Source: Siphlonurus alternatus (Eukaryota; Arthropoda; Insecta; Ephemeroptera; Siphlonuridae). From it: a stretch of 64,000 nt of DNA. Positions 11,041-26,932 of this stretch are shown here, one piece after another. Each line of letters starts with the position of its first letter. The first letter of the stretch is position 1. The translations under genes were made by a program, and so were the position numbers. The stretch covers positions 31,923,715-31,987,714 of the forward strand of contig OX463788.1 in the NCBI GenBank assembly GCA_949825025.1, given 5' to 3'. The notes beneath the pieces are model-generated. The model searched no databases and was not told where the DNA came from. It saw nothing but the letters and a program-made list of their open reading frames with translations.

Positions 11041-11600
11041 GCTAGAGGCCTAGGAGCCTAGCAAGAGCAGCGGAGGGGCGGACACTGCACGTGCTGCAGC
11101 CGCCGAGTGTGGTCCACCGCCGCTACCGTAACGTGTCAGGGCCGGCCTCCGGTGGCTCCACATGGTTTAACACGCGAGCGAGCAGCCGGTGGTTTAAGCG
11201 CGCTAACTCGCAGTCAGTCTCGCACGCACAATAAGAGCGAGTGATCAGTCGGCCGGACGGGTAGCCACAACGACGGATTGAGACTGAGGAGCGCGAGCCG
11301 CTAGTCGCTATACTCGATCGCTCCAGCCGAGCCAGGAGCGAGGTGCCGCCGAGATCACGCCTACGCGCAAGCGCTCCTTACTTGAAATGCATGCGGTGGT
11401 GGCGGTGATAGTTTCACCCGCTCGCTTTTCTCTCTGCCTGCAACCCTCTTCCCTTGCTGCCTCCTCTATCTCGCCTCCTAACAAAACCACTCACAGCTAA
11501 CATCCCACTGCTGCAGTGCCAGCCTGCGCGGCGGCGGCAGCAGCAGCTCATCTCATAACAAAACCCACCTCTAATTCACCGTCAACAGCAGCGTGACGCC
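11041..11600 (-). promoter_or_regulatory. GC-rich 5'UTR and probable promoter region of the octopamine receptor gene
   Basis: Directly upstream of the receptor start the composition rises sharply: GC-rich, CpG-rich, with many GCGAGC and GCGGC-like runs, against an AT-rich background that resumes near 11620. No TATA box at a sensible distance was recognised, so a dispersed or initiator-type start is likely. Splice sites for an upstream non-coding exon could not be decided. An open frame at 11308-11490 inside it is a composition effect and has no domain. Confidence 0.5.
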
Positions 11601-14600
11601 CGCGACTTAATGCAATAAACCAAGTGGCTAATGACACACTGTCACACAAAGTTAAAAAAGTAAAACTCACCTTGTTAAAATCATTTTTTTGAACAAACAG
11701 CAAATAATGTATCTGTTTAATAGAAAGGACAGTAAAAAAGGCAATCTAACATGTCATAATGTAAGTCGTAAATGTACGGTATACACAGTACGTACGTCTG
11801 CAAACAACAAAAAGCTCCAAGTCAGATAAAGATTTAAGAGCTATAGCTACATTTATTTTTATGGAAGGTGAAATATTATTTCACATTTTCCCCTTTCGCA
11901 TAAAGTGTTATTACCATCGGGAATAGTGAAGTGTTTGCGCAGAAGTCCTCTCTGCACACAACTGAATTATACAATAGAGATCTTCTCTACACCAAATGAG
12001 CAGGCAACTCCTTGGTGACAGCAACTAGTCCAACAGACCACTGTGGTCCACATCGAATGAACCTAACTCCATTTTGTTGTAACTTTCTCTATATTATAAT
12101 GCACAACCCTTTATAAAATATGGAGATAAATCACATATATTATGCAACTATGAGAAGAAAAAAAAAAATATTGAAAAAAAAAAGTGTTGCTTTCTATATG
12201 TAAATATGTGCACACAAAATATGAAACGCACTTATCTCAAAATTAGCACTCTTAATGTATTTATAAGAATAACAGTGCATTTATGAATGCATTTTGTGTG
12301 TTCTCTGTTTTACTTTCACGATTCTACACGTACTCCGCCAATTTTGTATATTCTATATAACTCAAGGCATTTTATGATAGCACACCACTGGACAGTCGGC
12401 AGCATTGAAGGTCCTTCACAGAGGGGTTAACTCCCCAGGGCTGAAGGGTCTGTTGAGGCTAAGGGAGGCTACTGACTGTAAGTAACAGAGGTCAGCAAGG
12501 ATCCAGGCAAAACAAAATAGACGGCAAACACAGTTATTATACCGAGCTCAGCATGAAACAATCATTATCTATTATTATTTTTTTATAATAATGAAATATT
12601 TAAATTATATTAAAATATTGTGAAGCAATGATTAAAACATGGTTATAAAAAAAATTGTATCGTATTAAATCGAAATTCTATGCTACTTTCGAGCAGACGT
12701 GAGTAGTTATTGATTTTTAAAGTTGAATAATTTAAAAATTCGTAACTCGAAAATTAGATCGAATTTGTATAGCTCCCTGATATTTTAGCGGTATTTTTAG
12801 CTACTACTGATATATAGGGGATGTAGAGGAGAACATTTTAAGATATGTTTTATAACTTTCATAAATGGAAATATTTTTAACATTGGGTGTGTTACCTTAC
12901 CCTTAAGTCTTTCGATTGCGGTTCAATGACGGAAGTTCGATCCTGCAAAATAATTAACAAACTGCATGGAAATTTCAGCCCTTCAAATTTTACAGTTGTA
13001 GTCAAAGTACGTAAGAGATATATTGATATATAGCACCATGCAAACACTGTGTTTCATTTTTTTTTTCTTTTTTTTTTTTTTTTACTAATTTTGTACTGTA
13101 CAAACACAAAATTCAAAATTGATGCTATTTTTTAAGTCCATTCTTTGTTTAAAACTGTCAATTTGCATGTTAGCGTTCATGGAATATATATGAGTTAGAT
13201 TCATAGTAAACGCTTTAGACCTGGAAAATAACAGACGATTGATGAGGCAGAGGTCATCTAATTCTACTTCCTTATTCAACTTTATGTTTTATTTGGTGTG
13301 TTGATAAATAAAACAAATCGGTGAATCACTGACATTGTTGAATAAATCTTAATTCATTTAATTTACTTCTACAAAAGAAATCACGAAATTTATCCCTGAA
13401 ATCAGTATTATTATTTTTGATATTCCAAACAGGATACACACCAAAAATTACTCCTCACGCAAGTAAAAAAAAAAATATATAATAATCATAAACAAATAAT
13501 TTTAAAAAAATGAAGGACGGTTGCCGCAGCCTCAATTCATGAACGCAAACATTGTCAGGGTTGTATTGAAGTATGGTGGATTAAAATTATTTTAGTCAAA
13601 ATTACGTATCTGCCTCTTTTTGTCTCTTGGTGCTGCTATGACATCCCGCCAATCTCTTTACCTCTTTTTTTTAAGCTTTTACCTCTTTACAACAGTCTTG
13701 AATGCTTTGATAACGTTCAAATTTCTGTTCCTCATAACTCAATTCATGCACAATTATTATTAATATTTAGCATCTCTCAATGGGATGACCTACTTGCTTG
13801 AAATGCAATATTTAGCCGACTTCTTACTATCAGTAAACATATTACTACAAGATCAATTGTGTTTTAAATTTTCCCATAAATATTTTATACATAATAATTA
13901 GGATTTGTTTTTTAGCATATAATTACGTGTGTACATTCGTTCTTAATAGTAAAAATAATTATTTCTAATCTTGCGAAAGTTTTAGTTTTAATTAATGCTA
14001 AAAAAAAAATGCATGACCCACCCACCTGTTTAATATAAAACATAGTTTAAGTTATTTTCGATTGGCATGCGAGTTGCAGAGTTTCGGCTATAATTTTTTT
14101 GGGGCACAAAAGTAGGTTATAACCCCAGAGTAATTGGGGAAAGACACGCGATCACCATGCATTGATATAGAGTATGGATTAAAGACTGGTGGTTTGAAAA
14201 TTATATAGAAATGTAGATTGAATGATTGTTCTCTGAAAATGAATGCAAAACTTTGACAGTTAATTTGAATTCTTTTAAGCAATCATGATTAAAGTTATGT
14301 AATAAAAATAACCACTTTGATTACAACACAGTACCTGGAGCCTAGAGCTACAGCTATAAATCGATTAACCAATTAACTTTACTCAATGGCATAAAAACCT
14401 TTAAATATTTGTATATAAATTTTATACGATGTTTTTTTATTTATTACACTACTTTAATCTGCTCTGAAGTAACTATACCATTTAAAAAAATGTATTCGTT
14501 CAATGACACTGTGTTTACAATATTTTCTTACTTGAGTTCTGTAGAACAATAATATTATTGCCACTATGTTTACACAATTGAGAAAAAAAAAATCTCGTAT

Positions 14601-16140
14601 TTTCAGCAATTAAAAGAGAAAAGAAAGAAAAATCTTTTATGTTGGTTGCCACTACATAGCTTTCACGAGTTATTGGACAGTAGTTTATAGTTACAGCTTT
14701 GTAACTGTGTAGTCGTTAAACATTTAAGATCATTGAAATCTTTTGTTTGACTTTTTTACAATTTTTATAGCAAAAATAATAATAACAAACATTATTTAAT
14801 TATCTTTTTTTTTTTGCCAGAAAAAAATGAAAATAGTATATAATGTATAATATACATCTCAATATATATTTTTAGGGAGAATGAAATATTAATTTGTATA
14901 AATTCTCCAACTATGAGAAAAGCTTAGCACTGGTGTTTTATAGGGTTGGGAAGAAAAATCAAGACGCGATAATTATTTGTATAAATTAAATATTATTATT
15001 TCATAGCTATGTTAAAAAAAAAGAAGGAAAAGGAAAAAGAAGCTTCAACATTTAAAAAACAACAACAGTGAAACCTCTGCAGTTATTATGTATTATATGG
15101 TGCATACTTTTAGAATAATTAGAAGAACTGCACATACAACGCCAGATTGCTCGCATCTAAGATATTTTAACAAATTACACTACAGCTATAAGCCTTTCTA
15201 AGAAGGACTTAAAGCTTTTAATTTGTTATTTTAATTCCATTATAATATGTATTAGCTTATTCATGGCTTCTTAAACCCTTCCTTTCAACGTCACAGTATT
15301 GGCAAGCTATGATTGCTTTGCTTTTTTTTTTTTTTTTTGCTTTTTTTTTAAAGTTTAAAGAAAAATTGTGTCTAAAAATTACAAATATGTCTATAAAATT
15401 ACTGTATATTATAATATATTGTGCTTTGTTTTGTAATTACTGTCACATAAAAAAAAAATTATTTTTTCCCCATGTAGTTTTATATTTATGATGTTACATA
15501 GTACGCAATAAATTTTTGTTTGATATAATATATAACATGAATATTCCGAGACACGTTATATGTAATATATATATATATATATATATGTAATTTGCATTGT
15601 GCAATGAAAAAGAAGTACAGTACAATGAATAATATTCGTAAGGTACTGTACTACAACGATGATATAAGCCAGCAAGCGAGTGAGCCTAGAGACAACATGT
15701 GCGAGTGTTTGTGGCGGGGACTGCATGCCACCGCTGGCTGCTACTGGAGTTGCTTGTCAGATGAAATGCGGATGCTCAGCTTTTCTCTCATACCTGCTGT
15801 GCTTAATCAGATTAACTTTTCCCCCTTTGTAGTGGTGAAAAAAATAAATAATAAATAAAAATAACATATACATAATAATATAATCCGCACCTTTGTACTT
15901 TTTAGTTTAACTACCTTTTTTCTTCTGTAAGTTATAAATAATATTAAACGTAATACGTAAAATTTTGATTATAAAAAAAAAAAAAATTAATTTTATTACA
16001 ATACACTTATATAGATTGTCATAATACTATTTTTTAACTTGGTATTTTAGAATTAATTTTTTATACAAATAAACAAAGGTATATATGATTAAAATAATGT
16101 GTATGATATAACTAATTATGACAATTACATTTATTGGTTC

Positions 16141-16144
<4 letters not shown>
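11601..16144. other. AT-rich non-coding region upstream of the receptor gene
   Basis: About 4.5 kb without a supportable exon. It includes a degraded family C arm (12705-12900), T runs near 13059-13082 and 15325-15338, and a short AT tract at 15566-15586. A patch with an 88-codon open frame at 15592-15858 is GC-richer in its middle (15660-15780) but has no recognisable domain or convincing splice bounds. Confidence 0.55.
12705..12900. repeat. Degraded single arm of family C element
   Basis: Matches one arm of the large palindrome at 44001-44373. Shared blocks are TTTTTAAAGTTGA, GTAACTCGAAAA (for ATAACTCGAAAA), CTGATATTTTA, the run TAGGGGATGTAGAGGAGAAC followed by ATTTTAA, and AACATTGG (for AGCATTGG). 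The other arm is missing, and differences are numerous, so it is older than the 44001 copy. Confidence 0.6.

Positions 16145-16203
<59 letters not shown>
16145..16203. repeat. (AT)n microsatellite
   Basis: Uninterrupted AT dinucleotide array. Confidence 0.95.
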
Positions 16204-16205
<2 letters not shown>

Positions 16206-16313
16206 ACATCAAGCATCATCTAAATTAAATTATAGTACTGCCGTAGAAAGCATGATGGCATTCACATACATTTAGTTCTGTATTGATTGATTGGTTTTAT
16301 GTTTTTATGCTTT

Positions 16314-16316
<3 letters not shown>

Positions 16317-16391
<75 letters not shown>
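16317..16391 (+). repeat. (CT)n microsatellite
   Basis: Uninterrupted CT array of about 75 bp. It is followed by an inverse-strand GA array about 470 bp downstream. Confidence 0.95.
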
Positions 16392-16394
<3 letters not shown>

Positions 16395-16858
16395 TGCTAG
16401 CTATGGCAGGCGAGTAAACAGGGCTGGATCAAGCACTGTGCTGTGTTTGACAGGTTGGGTGGTGTGGTGGCCCGGTGCTCTCTGTTCACTCACATGACTT
16501 GGTCTGATCTGTTGTATGCTTTCTGCTTTCCTTGTGCTTGCTACTCGTAGTAGTGTCATGTATATAATATACATATGTATATTTTTGATCTATCTATACA
16601 ACAAGTATGTGTGCACCATGACAGTTGAGCGAGTCCTTCGTATTTCGTGTGTGCTTGAATCGTATCGTCACTAGATAGATTTATCTGCTCTTGCTTGTTG
16701 GATTCTCTAACCGATATACACCCGGCCTGCTCAGACTACCAATGTCTATGATGCAGGACATAGGCTAGCTCACAGAGCTACCAACATGCGTTCGCCATAG
16801 AATTCCTCTCAAAGCAATCACACAGTTACATTTACAACTACTACTGGGCTGTAGATTT

Positions 16859-16916
<58 letters not shown>
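16859..16916 (+). repeat. (GA)n microsatellite
   Basis: GA array with one AAA interruption near its start. Together with the CT tract at 16317-16391 it forms a complementary pair that could fold or misalign. Confidence 0.95.
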
Positions 16917-16920
<4 letters not shown>

Positions 16921-19850
16921 TATGGCTCCTCTCAAACCCTGCTCAGTGCTCACCAATCGCCCTTCATTTTCCTTTATGTTATTCTAAAAATGATAGGATT
17001 GACCTTTACTTGAACTTTTCAATGCAGCTATAATGAATAAAGGGAGAAAAAAAAATCAATATAAAATAAAAATTTGTATTGAAATTGTGCTGTTTAAATA
17101 AATAATTAAATATGCCACCCTCTTTTTTTTCCCCTCTCCGGATTGTTTCATTATTATTGTACAGCACAGATTGTCATTCTTAAATTTACATGTGGTTTCA
17201 AAGAATATTGTTTTATTACGTTATAACACTGGAATTTATAAGAATGGTTGTGTATTTTACATATGATTTCGCAGTAGTTAACATCATTTTATAACGTTAT
17301 ACCCAGGCTGGAATTGTTAAGAATGTTTTTTTGAAACAAAAAATAAAACTGAAAAGAATATATATATATGTATATACAATGCTGTATGAAATTTGAACGA
17401 CTAAAGTTAAAAAAAAAAGCATAGAATAATCAACGAAGTAAAAAAATATACATTTTTTACGTGTTGTATCCTTCAAACAGCATATTATGCTTTCAAAATC
17501 TTTACTATCTCACAAGTATAGAAATCAATACTTTTCTGACACATAGTTTATATATTTATATCTTGTCTTCTTCTACTTTTTGTTCTCCTTGCAGGCTTAA
17601 AAAGAAGCATAAAAGTTTAAAAGTTAAATAAAAAAGAACTGTTTTGTTTATATCGTTAAATGTTAAATATAAATTATTAACAATAAAGTCTTAAAATGTC
17701 TTCGTGACTGATGTTTTCAACATTTCGCTTACTTTGTTATTAATGAAAATTTCTCCCAGCCTACATTTTCTGCATGAAAATTATCATTGCTTTATCCACG
17801 AAGCTTCTCTTCATTCAGAACCAACATCAATGTGCCAAAACAATCACACATTGAGCCGGGTAGTTTTTCTCCCAGCAAGAGATGACTTTTCATCGATCGT
17901 TGTAGCAGGCAACATAGCAGCAGCAGCAGCAGTATAGCACCAAGCAGCATTTCATAACCAGTAAAGTTTTAAAAGTTTTGTGTTACTGCTATATAGAACA
18001 TATAAATATATACATTGCACGATATGAACCAGAGCAGCCATTGTAGAAAGAAAGATCCATAGACATATAATTAAGAAGCTAGAATTTCTGACTTTCTAAC
18101 TTCTAAACAAAGATACAGCAAAATAAATATCATTTTTATTATTATTATTATTATACTTGACTCTTTAAGAACAACGAGTTAGAGTGAAAATTAGTGAAAT
18201 TGATATATTCAATAAGCTAAAGATCTACTTTGCTTTGTATAGTATAAGGTTGCCCAGAGCTCACATTGACACCATGGTGCTACCCCCTCCCCCTCCCCCT
18301 GTCATATCAGACTTCACGACTACCGCCAGCAGCCATCAACACCGCCAAGTTTAAAGTTCGAAGCACGCTCTCTCGTTGGCCACTGACGTCACTTGGTCTC
18401 GTCCCTGCAGCAAGCACCGCTCACTCTCCGGCAAACAGACTACCAGCAAGTTCTTCTTCCAGACACGCCATACGTCTCTCACCATCTCATGACTCATTCA
18501 ATGAATGCAGATCATACATAACTGTAACCATTATCTTATACGCCATTGTTATATTGATAAAAGTAGTAATATGATGGTAGGTAGCATGCATTAATAAATA
18601 TAGGCTTTATCGCTATATAATCTTTTTTAACCTTCTTACTGTCATTTTATGATAATCTTCTTTAAGGCACTAAAAAAATAATTGGCATTTTTATTGATGA
18701 TTTATTTTTAACTAAAATTTTGACAAATAATTTTATTGATGTGATATTTATTACAAAATACAGTATATAATGATATTAGATAGAAATTTTCCAGGAAATG
18801 GTGGTAGGTGCGAGAAAACAAGCACATTTTATTTTTACACTAGCTGGCCTACGAAGAGGAAACCACCTTCACAATTACCTTCATTTCAATCTAAATTTTT
18901 ACACACTCTGTATGGCATTATTTGCATTTTCAAGAAAATGCTTCCTCTAGTCAATTTATCGATCGTTGAAATTGTGATCTTTAAAAAGTTTAAAAAATGA
19001 ATGCATTACTATATTATAATAATAAATAATATAAATAACATAAAAAATAATTGAACATATTTTATTGTCTTCTTGTATTAAAGTACCAAATTGGCTTATG
19101 TGCGTTCATTTTTCTGGTGACAATAATATTTTCCATTTATCTGCCAGTTAAATCAAATGAACTAGATCCGCGAAGGAGGTAGTCCCCACACCTTGCATAT
19201 AAAATTGTCCCCTTACCCCCGAACCGCTGAGATCTGGAGTCAACAAACGTCAGTTTCTTTAAGGGCATTTATTTTAATTTTAACTTATGAAAATAGTCTA
19301 TAAGTAATATGGTCTTCCTAATTGGTAGTTCAGTTCAATGATATAGAATGTCAAATTAACAATTATCTTTATACCACGACAGTAAATGCTTTAAGGTACA
19401 GTTTTTAATGATTGACAGTCTCAGGTCCAATTAAAACTACGCAGCTTCATTGCGTTTCTTAAGTTAAATGTTTATGAGCATAAATAATTAGGTTTCTTTT
19501 TGACAATGTAACATCAGAACTCTTGAAACAGAACAATTGAAATTTCACTTTGTCTTTTCTTATTAAAAAAAAAAAAATCGATCCTTTCTCGTTTAATTGA
19601 ACCACTGTTAAATATAACAAGGTGCTTTCACGATTTACAGTGATAATAAATTAAAACTTTTAGAACTTATAAGCTAACTTTTAATTAGAGGAGAGGCTAC
19701 AAAGCACCATCATACATTTTCTAGTAACTTAGTGTGGCGTCAGTTATATTTAGTAATTAATTTTAAATAGCTATAAGGAACATTGTAGTAAACAATTCAA
19801 GATTTTCAGATGTGATATTTTCATTTAAAAATACAGCAACGATAAAGTTG
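16917..19850. other. Non-coding region with a GC-richer patch
   Basis: Mostly AT-rich. A GC-richer patch at about 18250-18500 contains CACCATGG at 18271-18278 in good start context, followed by a proline repeat, but the frame stops after 27 codons and no donor was found before the stop. AGC/GCA triplets occur at 17917-17933. No gene is called. Confidence 0.5.
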
Positions 19851-20575
19851 TTAAAGGAGGGGAACGACTTCAACTTTTATATTTTTATAAAATTGTTAAT
19901 GCAGTGAAACCTCTGTCTACACCAAAAGAAACGCCAAACTTCCCGCTCCTTCCGGCTGTTGAAAGTTAAGGATGAATCTCAGTAGATAGATATCTCGCAG
20001 TCGTTGCAGAGAACTTAGAACTCACCATCAATTGGTGGTATACAAATTTTGAAGCGAATCTGTCTTATCAGTTTTGTGAAAACTTAGAAGTTAAACATTG
20101 GCCTTATGGACGGAAACTGGAAATGGAGCTGTTATAAAAAACTAGCTGTCAGACTGAATTTCCTTAAACCATAAGCGATTAAGTTTTAGAACATTCTCGA
20201 TTTTTTAAAATTTATTTCATTCGATTCCTTTGCAGGAAAAAATATTCTTTGACTCCAGCAATAACTGAGATTAATCGTTAAGGCTTTCAAAATAGTTATG
20301 TCTATGACGTATTTCGCGCCAAAGAGAAAGCAGTGTAAAAACAAAAAGCAGTCCCTTTAGAAACGAGGGGTTTCTAGAGAGGCACGCTGTGATTGGCTGC
20401 TTCCTTTTGGCGTGAAATTCCGTCATTGACGCAACTTTTTTTGAACGCCTTAACTTTCAACAGCTGGAAATCGGAGAAGGAGGGGGGAGATGGCATTTCT
20501 TTTGGTGAAGACAGATATTTCACGGCATCAAGACTTTTATAAAAACATAAAAATTGAAGCCGTTCCCCTCCTTTA
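19851..20575. repeat. Fold-back element, family D, copy 1, interrupted by family E
   Basis: Left end TTAAAGGAGGGGAACG with CTTCAACTTTTATATTTTTATAAAA; right end is its inverse (TTTTTATAAAAACAT, AAATTGAAGCCGTTCCCCTCCT). Inner inverted blocks are CCGGCTGTTGAAAGTTAA against TTAACTTTCAACAGCTGG. Further in, ATGACGTATTTCGCGCCAAA is matched by TTTGGCGTGAAATTCCGTCAT-like sequence (from 20407). The flanks are TTAA on the left and TTTA on the right. A family E element (19970-20277) sits inside. No transposase frame is visible. Confidence 0.75.
19970..20277 (+). repeat. TTAA-targeting MITE, family E, copy 1 (nested in family D)
   Basis: Bounded by TTAA at 19966-19969 and 20278-20281. The ends are short inverted repeats around the core AATCTCAGT (left GGATGAATCTCAGT, right ACTGAGATTAATCG). 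A second copy lies in reverse orientation at 41788-42118 and shares CGAGAATATTCTAAAAC-like, GGCCTTATGGACGAAA-like and AATTTTGAAGCGAATCTGTC-like blocks. TTAA duplication is the hallmark of piggyBac-type transposition, so a piggyBac-like source is the likely mobiliser. Confidence 0.75.
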
Positions 20576-20588
20576 TTTAAGTGATAAA

Positions 20589-20912
20589 ATAGAGTATTGA
20601 ACTCAAAAATTTTTATTGCATAAATGAATAGAGGTTGCAAATTTATGCCACTCTGATTTTTTCAGATCTTTTAGAGCCTGGGAAGTATTCTTAAAAAGTC
20701 TTGCCGTGGTCGGGTTTGAACTCACGCCCCTGTTAAATCCTATCCTTTTATAAAAAGAGGCATCTAAAGGCATCACTTTCTCTGTACTTTCAATAATTTT
20801 TTAAAAATAGTTCCAGGACTCTAAAAAAATCTGGAAAAAATCAATAACTTTGCACCCTCTATTCATTTCTGCAATAAAAAAAAATTGAGGTCGATACTCC
20901 ATTGTTCTGTTG
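20589..20912. repeat. Fold-back MITE, family A, copy 2
   Basis: Family A core arms (TTTTTATTGCATAAATGAATAG, TTATGCCACTCTGATTTTTT, and the inverse on the right ending TTGAGGTCGATACTCCAT). The left tip is diverged (ATAGAGTATTGAACTCAA). The interior differs from other copies: GGTCGGGTTTGAACTC near 20710 resembles a tRNA B-box, which may be chance. It starts about 15 bp after the right end of family D copy 1. Confidence 0.75.
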
Positions 20913-23775
<2,863 letters not shown>

Positions 23776-25652
23776 AGACCAGTCTCGGGAAAACAAGGAG
23801 TGAATGATGGGCAAAGACATTGACTTTTATGCAAACATGTGTGAACATGGTTGATCACAACGCTACTGTGCAACCTGATCGCTTCAAATAGCTGTATAGT
23901 AAAGCAGCAAGGGTTACCATAAAATGTAGGCATCGTATTACACAGATAGTATTACACGAGTGATCTCCTTAATCTGTCCACATGAATTGTTTCACATGAC
24001 TCGTTTTAATTCTTACTTGGGACATTAGATTATAGCTTGCTTTTATAGGTATGTTAAATTTACAATTGTGTATAAAAGCCATGGCTTTAATAATTCGATT
24101 CTCGTAATTTGTTTTAGAATTAAATGTTTTAGATAGGGATTTGTAATGCTTTGTATTACTAAACATTAATGGCTTTAATATTAATCTGATGGCTTGGCTC
24201 GCAGCTAAAGTATTTATTTTGAAGTAGGACATGTAAACATAAAATATTTTAATATGCGAAATAAAATAATTAAACATTATTTTAAATTGATATATTATAA
24301 CATTAAAATAATATATAATATACTTAAAATAATATTTTTCATAAAGGAAATTTCTAAAGAAAAAATTGTCACAATTTAATAATAACCCCTGCAAGGTATA
24401 CAACATGTGCTTCACTCATGCTCAAATAGTTGCATACTTATTTTTACTGCAGGCGCACAAGTTTCCTTGCTTGAAAATTTTCCCTTGTCAATTGATTGAC
24501 GTTATTGGCATCTATTTGTGAAAGACATTGAACCACAATATCACGTATTGATTACAAATAAGTATTAATTTATTCTCTCTTGTTGGTGTTTTAATTTAAT
24601 GTATACATAACGTCTATACCTAAAATACCTATATATACTATCTTCTTTATTTTCTTACCAAAAAACTCAATTTTCATGCACTTTAATCAAGTATAACTAC
24701 AATGGGAGTTTCATTTTTTATTTCTTGGAAAATTCTATGGACTTATGTTGTAGGGAGTTGTTTCATTTCAGTATAGGAACAACAAAAATTACACCTAAAT
24801 TTTTAAGTTTTTGTATCTCCTTACGCTGTGGATGGAAAAATGCAGAAAATTGTCAGAATAATGAGGAAGAAAAGAAATTAATAAGAAAATTTGTCTCACA
24901 TTAAGTATTAAGTAATTTATTTCAGTCTTCAATATTTAAAGATTTCAACGAACAACCTGTATATATTTTTATTGCATATTTGAATAGAAGAACTCAAGTT
25001 ATGTATTATAAATATTTTTTTCACATTTTTTGAACAGTATAATACTTTTTCAAATTGTACTGCTTCTTCTCTTCTTGTTTGTTAATGTTAAAGCTCAAAT
25101 ATATAGATCATACTTCCACGTACGAATTTTGTTGACTAATGTTTGCTTGTCTCTTGGGCTCTCTGTGTTATGTGTTGTGTGTTATTTTGTTGATTTACGC
25201 ACCGAGAGGAGGGGGACCTCTAAAATTGTGCTGCAAAACACTATGATGTCATATTCATGCAAATATTTAGCATGCAATCATAGGAAAAAGCGTTACAAGA
25301 ATGACGTCACAGTGTTTTACAGCTCGTGATTTTAATAGTTTTAGATTATGAAAAATATTTAAAAAAAAAAAAATACAATACAATGATCCTTTCTTCAAAT
25401 ATGCTATACAAAATTTCATTTAGGTTTTATCCATTACTCTTTCTGTACATAAAGATTGAATGTTCATAAGTTCATACAAATAAAATACTATTTGATCCCT
25501 CACATTTTTTCTTTACAAGTTTTTTAAATACTTCCTCATAATCAAAGTAACAATTTTATTATATATATTAGACACAACGTGCTGGTTGACAATAAAAGCG
25601 ATATTCCAAAAATTCAACAACCAAAAAAATATGGAAACAAAAATATAGAGAC

Positions 25653-25729
25653 TTTCGTTGAACTTTTTCCTCCTCTTAGTTGCTTAATAAAAGCTTTAAT
25701 CTTTAAGTAAAGGAAAAAGTTCAACGAAA
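25653..25729. repeat. Short inverted repeat
   Basis: Perfect arms TTTCGTTGAACTTTTTCC (25653-25670) and its complement (25712-25729) separated by about 41 bases. It could form an 18-bp stem. No protein is encoded and no flanking duplication was noticed. Confidence 0.7.
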
Positions 25730-26061
25730 CGAGTAAGGTATGTCTGAACCTCTGCTAACAAAATTTTTTCACTAAAAATATAGATGTTTTTTGTAACATC
25801 GTAAAGCAATATTATTTAATTAAAATTTTAAATTATTTTTGCTTATGTCACTATGATCAAAGGAAACTGTTAACAGGATTAAGTATAATTCTACTATACT
25901 CAGTGAAAAAAAAATCTGATGTATATATACTGTATATTTATTTGAGGTGCAGATAATAAAAATCAGAATCCGATTATCGATATATATGGTTAGCATGGGA
26001 TCAACTTTTATTATCCTCCTCTTAGATCCTCAAATAGATTTCTTTTTGACGAACATTAGCA

Positions 26062-26124
26062 GATTTCCAAGGCTAGCAATTCCCTCTGTTACCAGCCGAC
26101 TGCTCTAACGGACGCGCTACTCAC
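26062..26124 (-). repeat. tRNA-like fragment, possible SINE head
   Basis: Minus strand contains GTAGCGCGTCCGTTAGAGCA then GTCGGCTGGTAACAGAGGG. This resembles the D arm and anticodon arm of a tRNA. The TPsiC region is not convincing (GAATTGCTAGCC), so a functional tRNA is unlikely. Confidence 0.3.
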
Positions 26125-26834
26125 TTTTTTAGATGATGTGCTACTTTACTTGGGCAGGTTAATATGGAAATTTCTTGATCCACTGAATTTCTGATTGAGC
26201 GCTTTATTCTTCTGTACTGATCGACTTTCTCCATCACACAATATTTTGGAGAAAGAAATAAAAAGAGAAACCTTTCCAATTGTTGTGATGTAATATACGA
26301 GATCAGTAGAATACGTTTTGGACCTATCCACGAACACGAATAAAACCACAAATATGACGCGTCATTATTTTAAATTTTTTTTTTTATAGGTACATAATAT
26401 TGTGATGTTGTTTGTACCTTGATGTACGTAATACTCATGCTATGTATCCAATTAATTCATTATAAAATTGAAATGTTATAATGATGACGTTGTGTAAACT
26501 GACTTTAATTCAAACAATTCAAACGACTGTATGAATTTACAATACTTAATAAATATCCTTCCTTTAAAATCAATATTTTCCAATTAAATGCTAATGAAAA
26601 AGTAATTATACTTCAAAGAAGAGCCTTGTTGCTTTCTAAAAGTTAAGTTTTTTTTTTCACTTTTAAATTTCTAAATTCTACTAATAAAGAACAATAGTTG
26701 TGTTTATTTTAAGGGAAATTTACCATTAAAATTATTGTTAAACAAAATTATGTCAAATTGGTCTCGACTAACAATATGTTGGAAATTTTTCAAGAATTTC
26801 ATAAATCTTAATGTTCCAAATGAATGCACTTAAT

Positions 26835-26932
26835 GAGTGCAAGTCACGAAGGAAGATAACCAGGTTTCTCACTTACCACGGTTAACGTCAGTCAGTCAGC
26901 TCATTGGCACTAACCTTGGTTAGTTAGAAATT
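26835..26932. repeat. Diverged family B fold-back element
   Basis: Contains TCACGAAGGAAGATAACCAG and GTTTCTCACTTACCACGGTTAA on the left arm and an inverse-like CTAACCTTGGTTAGTTAGAAA on the right. It is shorter and more diverged than the copies at 28599, 44846 and 57323. Confidence 0.5.

Noticed and set aside
18271..18360. Possible coding start CACCATGG with a Pro repeat
   Set aside because: The frame ends after 27 codons with no donor before the stop and no related sequence known to me.
20705..20725. B-box-like GGTTTGAACTC inside family A copy 2
   Set aside because: No A-box at proper spacing was found, so a pol III unit is not supported.
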